64,000 nt of DNA from JAXLYX01 sp046351215 (GTDB taxonomy: Bacteria > Myxococcota_A > Polyangia > Polyangiales > Houyiibacteriaceae), in contig JAXLYX010000008.1 of the NCBI GenBank assembly GCA_046351215.1, forward strand, positions 434,001 through 498,000, in the 5' to 3' direction. The translations under genes were made by a program, and so were the position numbers. Of the stretch, positions 59,733 through 64,000 are shown piece by piece. Each line of letters opens with the position of its first letter. The first letter of the stretch is position 1. The notes beneath the pieces are model-generated. The model was not told where the DNA came from and ran no database searches. It saw only the letters and a list, made by a program, of their open reading frames with translations.

Positions 59733-61174
59733 GGGATCTCCGCCTCGACGAGCACGCCCGGCGCGGCGCCGAGGCGTACGACGTAGCGGAAGCCGCCGAT
59801 CACGTCCTCGAGGTAGGCCTCGAGCACCCCGTCGCCCTCGAGATCGAAGACGGCGACGACCCGCGCGCGCTCGGGAATCGAGCCTCGATCCGTGAAGCGG
59901 AGCCCGTCGGCCCGCGCGTCGAAGAACGCGAGCCCTTCGACCGGGTCCATCTGGCCACAGCCGTCGGGCACGAGCTTCGCGGCGAAGAGCCGCGCGGGCG
60001 CGCCGAACGATTGGAGCTCCAAGCGGTCGCGGGAGAGACCGCGGACGCCGCTCGGGATCTCGGATTCCTCGGCCTCGTCGCCGAGCTCCTGCCGCAGCTC
60101 CGCGAAGGCGTGGTCGATCCGCGCGCCTTCGGGGCTCGAAGCGAGGGCGTCCAGGATGGACGTCGCCGTCCGCGCATCCGGCTCCGAGGGCGCGAAGACC
60201 ACGGGCGCTCCGCCGCGGCTCGGGACCGCCACGACGCCCTCGCAAGCGCTCGTGAGCTCGGCCGCGTAGTAGGTCACGGTGCCGAGCTCCCAGGCTTCGC
60301 GGGCGACCGCCGCGGGCCGCATCGCGGGCTCGCCCTCGAAATCGCCCTGGCCGAGCCAGTGATTGACCGTGCCGAAGTGCGGGACGAGAGCGCGCACGAG
60401 CCGAACGCGGCCGAGACGCCCGTCGCAGACGGAAGACGCGCCGACCACGCGGACCGAGCTGCCCTCGAGCGAGGCGAGCGACTCGGGGACGTTCGTCGCG
60501 TCGCGCGCCACGGCCACCGGCACCGCGTTCGCCGCCGTGACGAGGCCCGGCGCCTCCTTGCCCGCATCGCCGCTCGCCCGTCCGAGCAGGGCCACCTTCG
60601 CGTTCGTCCCGACGATCACGGGGAAGAGACCCCGGCTCGCGAGCTCCGTCGCGGCGCTCGCGGGGCGCGAGGCGAGCATCTCCTCTTGGGCGATCCGGAG
60701 CGCGCCGCCCTCCCGGACGACGAGGAAGCGCTTCGGACCGGTGTCGGCGAAGCGAGCCGAGGACCAGGTCTGGACGACGTCGACGACCGCGCTCGTCGAG
60801 GACTTCGCGATCCTCACCTGATCGAGCGAGACGACCATCGGACGCTCGAACATGCGTCGCCGATCGGCGAGCCATCCCTTGCGATCGAGCGCGACGACCC
60901 GCTCCCGCGTCCTCCGCACACCGTGGAAGCGCTGGGCGTAGAGAGCCTGGTACGCCTCGAAGTCGCCACGGTTCTGGGCCGCGAGCCAGGCGTCGAGGAG
61001 CGCGTTCACCTCGGCGTCCGCGAGGGCCTGGGAGGGGCTGGCGGCGGGGGCAGGCGCGGCGGCGGCGGGGGCGGCCGTCGACGGCCGGGTGGCCGGGCGA
61101 GGGCGCTCGTCCCGGCTCGGGCCACAGGCAGCGGAGAGGAGGACGACCAGGGCGAGGACCGGACGAGGCGTCAT
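59711..61174 (-). CDS. NTF2-like domain lipoprotein
   Basis: A 487-residue predicted lipoprotein. The ATG at 61174 gives a signal peptide with lipobox VLLSAC. An Ala/Pro linker is followed by an NTF2-like domain (about 50-180) with DAWLAAQNRGDFEAYQALYAQRFHGVRRTRERVVALDRKGWLADRR (in pieces), a type also found at the ends of L,D-transpeptidases. The remainder (180-487) has no recognised domain and a C-terminal run FDLEGDGVLEAYLEDVIGGFRYVVRLG, and ends CPC. Probably periplasmic. It overlaps the nitroreductase gene tail-to-tail by 22 bases and is divergent from a MacAB-type operon. Confidence 0.75.
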   Translation of the reverse strand: MTPRPVLALVVLLSAACGPSRDERPRPATRPSTAAPAAAAPAPAASPSQALADAEVNALLDAWLAAQNRGDFEAYQALYAQRFHGVRRTRERVVALDRKGWLADRRRMFERPMVVSLDQVRIAKSSTSAVVDVVQTWSSARFADTGPKRFLVVREGGALRIAQEEMLASRPASAATELASRGLFPVIVGTNAKVALLGRASGDAGKEAPGLVTAANAVPVAVARDATNVPESLASLEGSSVRVVGASSVCDGRLGRVRLVRALVPHFGTVNHWLGQGDFEGEPAMRPAAVAREAWELGTVTYYAAELTSACEGVVAVPSRGGAPVVFAPSEPDARTATSILDALASSPEGARIDHAFAELRQELGDEAEESEIPSGVRGLSRDRLELQSFGAPARLFAAKLVPDGCGQMDPVEGLAFFDARADGLRFTDRGSIPERARVVAVFDLEGDGVLEAYLEDVIGGFRYVVRLGAAPGVLVEAEIPYFDCPC

Positions 61175-61265
61175 GGGCCGACGATCGCATCGGCGCCGCC
61201 CTGCGCGGAAGACCCCCTTCACACTTCTTCACGATCGCTTCGCTGCCCCGCGTCGCGGGCGAGGC

Positions 61266-61271
61266 TAGCCT
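61266..61271 (+). promoter_or_regulatory. -10 element (TAGCCT) for a leaderless MacA-like transcript
   Basis: TAGCCT in GCTAGCCT ends six bases before the ATG at 61278; no ribosome-binding site is visible. Same geometry as at 12317 and 59259. No clear -35. Confidence 0.4.
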
Positions 61272-61277
61272 ACGTCC

Positions 61278-62498
61278 ATGACCTCCGACGCGACCGAGAG
61301 AGCACGCGCCCTCGGCATCCCGAGCCCACGTCCCGTCCTCTTCCGTCTGGCGATCGTCTTCGTCGTCCTCCTCGTCGTCGGCGCGGGGGTCGCGGTGTAC
61401 CTGCGTAGCCGGACGACGCCCACCGTGAGCTACGTCACCTCGCCGACGCGCCGGGGCGGGATCACCTCGGTCGTCACCGCGACCGGCTCGCTCTCCGCGA
61501 CCGATACCGTGACGATCGGCGCCGAGATCAGCGGCCGCGTGCGAGCGGTGCACGTCGACGAGAACGATCGCGTGACCCGGGGACAGCTCCTGCTCGAGCT
61601 CGATGCGACGCTCTACGAGTCGGGCGTCCGGGAGTCGGCGGCGAACGTCGCCGCGGCGGAGGCGACGCTCGCGCTCGCGCGCGCGACCTTCGAGGAAGCC
61701 TCGGCCACGGAGTCGCGCACCCGCACCCTCCGCGAGCAGGACCTCGCGTCGGAGCAGGATCGGGTCTCGAGCCACGCGGCCGCCGCCCGCGCGACGGCGG
61801 AGGTCGCGAGCGCGCAGGCGAGGCTCGGCGTGAGCCGCGAGGCGCTCCGGCAGGCGCGCACGAACCTCGAGCGGACGCGCATCGTCTCGCCGATCGACGG
61901 GGTCGTGCTCTCGCGCTCGGTGGAGCCGGGCCAGACGGTCGTCGCCTCGCTGCAGGCGCCCGTCCTCTTCGAGCTCGCGGAGGATCTGCGGCGCATGCGT
62001 CTCCGCGTCCGCGTGGACGAGGCCGACGTCGGGCACGTGCACGAGGGCCAGCACGCGACGTTCACCGTCGACGCCTATCCCGAGCGGACGTTCCAGGCAA
62101 CCGTGACCAAGCTCCTCCTCGCGCCCGAGACCGTGAACGGCGTCGTCACCTACGAGGCCACGATGGCCGTCGACAACTCGGAGCTCCTCCTGCGCCCCGG
62201 CATGACGGCGACTGCTTCGATCGTGACGGAGCGCAGGGAGGGGGGATTGCTCGTCCCGAACGCCGCGCTCCGCTACGAGCCGACGGTCATCCGGAGCTTC
62301 GGCGGCGGATCGTCGCGCGCACCGGCCCGCGATCCGCGCGCCCACGTCTACCTGGTCCGCGGCGGACGCCCCGTGAAGGTGCACGTGACCGTGCTCGCCT
62401 CCGACGAGACGACGAGCGAGATCCGGGGCTCCGGCATCCGCGAGGGCACGGAGGTCGTCGTCGACCAGACGTCGGCGCGTCCCGGAGGCAGGCCGTGA
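61278..62498 (+). CDS. MacA-like periplasmic adaptor
   Basis: A 406-residue membrane-fusion protein. One N-terminal transmembrane helix (LAIVFVVLLVVGAGVAVYL), lipoyl half GAEISGRVRAVHVDENDRVTRGQLLLELDAT, a coiled-coil hairpin (about 115-190), and second half IVSPIDGVVLSRSVEPGQTVVASLQAPVLFELAEDL (in pieces). The barrel and membrane-proximal domains follow. The phrase QTVVASLQAPVLFELAEDL is typical of MacA partners of MacB. The stop overlaps the ATPase start (GTGA). First gene of a three-gene exporter operon. Confidence 0.92.
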   Translation: MTSDATERARALGIPSPRPVLFRLAIVFVVLLVVGAGVAVYLRSRTTPTVSYVTSPTRRGGITSVVTATGSLSATDTVTIGAEISGRVRAVHVDENDRVTRGQLLLELDATLYESGVRESAANVAAAEATLALARATFEEASATESRTRTLREQDLASEQDRVSSHAAAARATAEVASAQARLGVSREALRQARTNLERTRIVSPIDGVVLSRSVEPGQTVVASLQAPVLFELAEDLRRMRLRVRVDEADVGHVHEGQHATFTVDAYPERTFQATVTKLLLAPETVNGVVTYEATMAVDNSELLLRPGMTATASIVTERREGGLLVPNAALRYEPTVIRSFGGGSSRAPARDPRAHVYLVRGGRPVKVHVTVLASDETTSEIRGSGIREGTEVVVDQTSARPGGRP

Positions 62499-63217
62499 AA
62501 GGCGAGCCCCTCCTCGAGCTGCGGAACGTCACCCGCGTCTACGGGCGGGGCGACACCGAGGTGCGCGCGCTCGACGGAGTCGATCTCCTCCTCACGGAGG
62601 GCGAGTTCGTCGCCGTGATGGGGACGAGCGGCTCCGGGAAGTCGACCTGCATGAACGTGCTCGGCTTCCTCGATTCGCCTTCGTCCGGCGAGTACCTCTT
62701 CCGCGGCGTGCCCGTCGCCGATCTCGGCCGCGACGAGCGCGCGCTCGTGCGTCGCGTGCACGTCGGTTTCGTGTTCCAGGGCTTCCATCTGTTGCCGCGG
62801 ACGACGGCGGTCGAGAACGTGGAGCTGCCGTTGCTCTACCGGAAGATGTCGGCCCGCGAGCGCAGGCAGAAGGCCCTCGCGGCGCTCGAGCGCGTCGGGC
62901 TCGAATCGCGCGCGCACCACGCGCCGAACGAGCTCTCCGGCGGTCAGCAGCAACGCGTCGCGATCGCACGGGCGCTCGTCGGCGATCCGACCCTCCTCCT
63001 CGCGGACGAGCCCACGGGCAACCTCGACAGCGTGAAGAGCCACGAGATCATGGACCTCTTCGTCTCGCTGAACCGCGACGCGGGCCTCACCATCGTGCTC
63101 GTCACGCACGAGGCCGACGTCGCGGCCTACGCGAAGCGACGCGTCGTCTTCCGCGACGGTCGCATCCTCTCGGACGACGGCGAGTCCGCGTCCCGGACCA
63201 CGGAGGCCCGCGCATGA
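62495..63217 (+). CDS. MacB-type ABC transporter ATP-binding protein
   Basis: A 240-residue ATPase with a GTG start that overlaps the MacA stop. Walker A GTSGSGKST, Q-loop VFQGFHLLP, signature LSGGQQQR, Walker B LLLADEPTGNLD and the H-loop VTHEADVAA are all intact. In classical MacB the ATPase is fused to the permease; here it is separate, as in many myxobacterial and Gram-positive versions. It works with the adaptor and the permease that follows (ATGA overlap). Confidence 0.93.
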   Translation: MKGEPLLELRNVTRVYGRGDTEVRALDGVDLLLTEGEFVAVMGTSGSGKSTCMNVLGFLDSPSSGEYLFRGVPVADLGRDERALVRRVHVGFVFQGFHLLPRTTAVENVELPLLYRKMSARERRQKALAALERVGLESRAHHAPNELSGGQQQRVAIARALVGDPTLLLADEPTGNLDSVKSHEIMDLFVSLNRDAGLTIVLVTHEADVAAYAKRRVVFRDGRILSDDGESASRTTEARA

Positions 63218-64000
63218 TCGGCAGCGCCCTCGGCATCGCCCTGCGCACGATCCGCCGCAATCCGATGCGCTCGTTCCTCACGATGCTCGGAGTGGTGATC
63301 GGCGTCGCTTCGGTCGTCTCGATGGTCACGCTCGGCCGCGCCGCGACCGCCCGCGTCACGGCGGACATCGCGAGCTTCGGTCAGAACCTCCTCGTCGTCT
63401 CCCCGGGCGCGGATCGCCACGGCCCCGGCGGCCCCTCGGCGGCGCCGCCCTTCGAGATGGCCGACGTGCGGGCGATCGCCCGCGACATCCCCGGCCTCGT
63501 CGCCGTCGCGCCGAGCGCCGGCACGAGCGAGCGCGTGATCTACGGCAACAAGAATTGGCGGACGACGCTCGTGGGCTCGACGAACGACTACCTCGTCGCG
63601 CGGAGCTTCGAGCTCGGCTCGGGCCGGAGCTTCACCGAGGGCGAGCTCCGCTCGGGCACGCCGGTCTGCCTCGTCGGGGACACCGTCCGGCGCGAGCTCT
63701 TCGGCACGGGCGATCCGCTCGACGCGACGGTGCGCCTCGGACGCGTCGCCTGCCGCATCGTCGGAACCCTCGCTTCGAAGGGCCAGGCCGCGCTCGGCAG
63801 CGACCAGGACGACATCGTGATCGTCCCGCTGACCGCGTACCAACGCCGCATCGCGGGCTCGGACGACGTCACCGTGATCTTCGTCTCCGTCAGCACGGAC
63901 TCGAGCTTGACCGAGACCCAGCGCCACATCCGCGAGCTGATGCGCAAGAGGCGAATCCGGCGGGCGAGCGAGGACGACGACTTCGCCGTCCGGGATCTCT
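63214..64000 (+). CDS. MacB-like ABC permease (partial, cut by window end)
   Basis: The first 262 residues of a permease. IALRTIRRNPMRSFLTMLGVVIGVASVVSMVTLG is the characteristic N-terminal helix of MacB permeases. The MacB periplasmic-core domain follows: GQNLLVVSPGADRHG, DVRAIARDIPGLVAVAPS, YLVARSFELGSGRSFTEGE and DDIVIVPLTAYQRRI. The three C-terminal helices lie beyond the window. The start overlaps the ATPase stop by ATGA. Together with the two genes upstream it forms a tripartite exporter for peptides, siderophores, macrolides or lipids. Confidence 0.9.
   Translation, partial: MIGSALGIALRTIRRNPMRSFLTMLGVVIGVASVVSMVTLGRAATARVTADIASFGQNLLVVSPGADRHGPGGPSAAPPFEMADVRAIARDIPGLVAVAPSAGTSERVIYGNKNWRTTLVGSTNDYLVARSFELGSGRSFTEGELRSGTPVCLVGDTVRRELFGTGDPLDATVRLGRVACRIVGTLASKGQAALGSDQDDIVIVPLTAYQRRIAGSDDVTVIFVSVSTDSSLTETQRHIRELMRKRRIRRASEDDDFAVRDL

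Overview
The window is high-GC DNA that reads as a free-living, aerobic, Gram-negative soil- or water-type bacterium, most likely a member of the Myxococcota (Polyangiales/Sandaracinus-like). The placement rests on: a small cytochrome-like protein ending in a Cys-plus-hydrophobic-plus-Arg tail of the MYXO-CTERM type (43872-44420), many lipoproteins and outer-membrane barrels, a hybrid histidine kinase, F420-type enzymes (28951-30030, 59271-59732), and families common in large myxobacterial genomes. I saw no rRNA, tRNA, CRISPR array, insertion sequence or phage gene. Coding density is high, and almost every long antisense frame is a GC-driven shadow.

Layout. 1-7.3 kb: envelope genes (beta-propeller lipoprotein, Cys-rich lipoprotein, DUF1517-like membrane protein, BNR-propeller/membrane-protein pair). 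7.3-13.9 kb: diiron ferritin-like protein, a two-subunit acyl-CoA dehydrogenase, a cytochrome P450, a PhzF-like enzyme and a YdcF-like protein. 14-20.4 kb: FAD oxidoreductase, two small unknowns, a hybrid sensor kinase, and an acetyltransferase/glycosyltransferase pair. 20.4-28.8 kb: MacAB/Lol-type ABC exporter, EAL protein, ankyrin protein, beta-CASP nuclease and a small unknown. 29-33.9 kb: F420-type LLM oxidoreductase, UvrD/HelD-like helicase, fatty-acid desaturase and an M15 peptidase. 34-37.2 kb: four-gene operon of a 3-beta-HSD-like dehydrogenase, a TetR regulator, a TMEM97/EXPERA-type membrane protein and an SDR. 37.2-43.8 kb: Cys-rich barrel protein, 3Fe-4S ferredoxin, a divergent lipocalin-like/GMC-oxidase pair with a palindromic operator, a 5'-truncated haloperoxidase and an outer-membrane protein. 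43.9-46.3 kb: cytochrome-like, heme-tagged barrel and YceI genes. 46.6-51.9 kb: creatininase-like enzyme and an RND efflux pair. 52.5-55.9 kb: tight operon of a zinc-ribbon pseudokinase, a vWA protein and a divergent PurA-like enzyme. 56-64 kb: ABC-F ATPase, riboflavin synthase, alpha/beta hydrolase, F420-type nitroreductase, NTF2-like lipoprotein and a second MacAB-type exporter cut by the window end.

How the genes may work together. The P450, 3Fe-4S ferredoxin, diiron protein, paired acyl-CoA dehydrogenases, desaturase, 3-beta-HSD-like dehydrogenase, EXPERA protein and GMC oxidase look like lipid or sterol/steroid oxidation genes scattered over 35 kb. The ferredoxin and the diiron gene share an AACnnGTT-type operator core. 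The most novel-looking unit is the pseudokinase-vWA-PurA-like operon, whose PurA-like enzyme keeps the fold motifs but has changed phosphate-loop and guanine-specificity residues. Upstream regions repeatedly show a TAGnnT-type -10 element 6-13 bases from the start codon, which suggests many leaderless transcripts.
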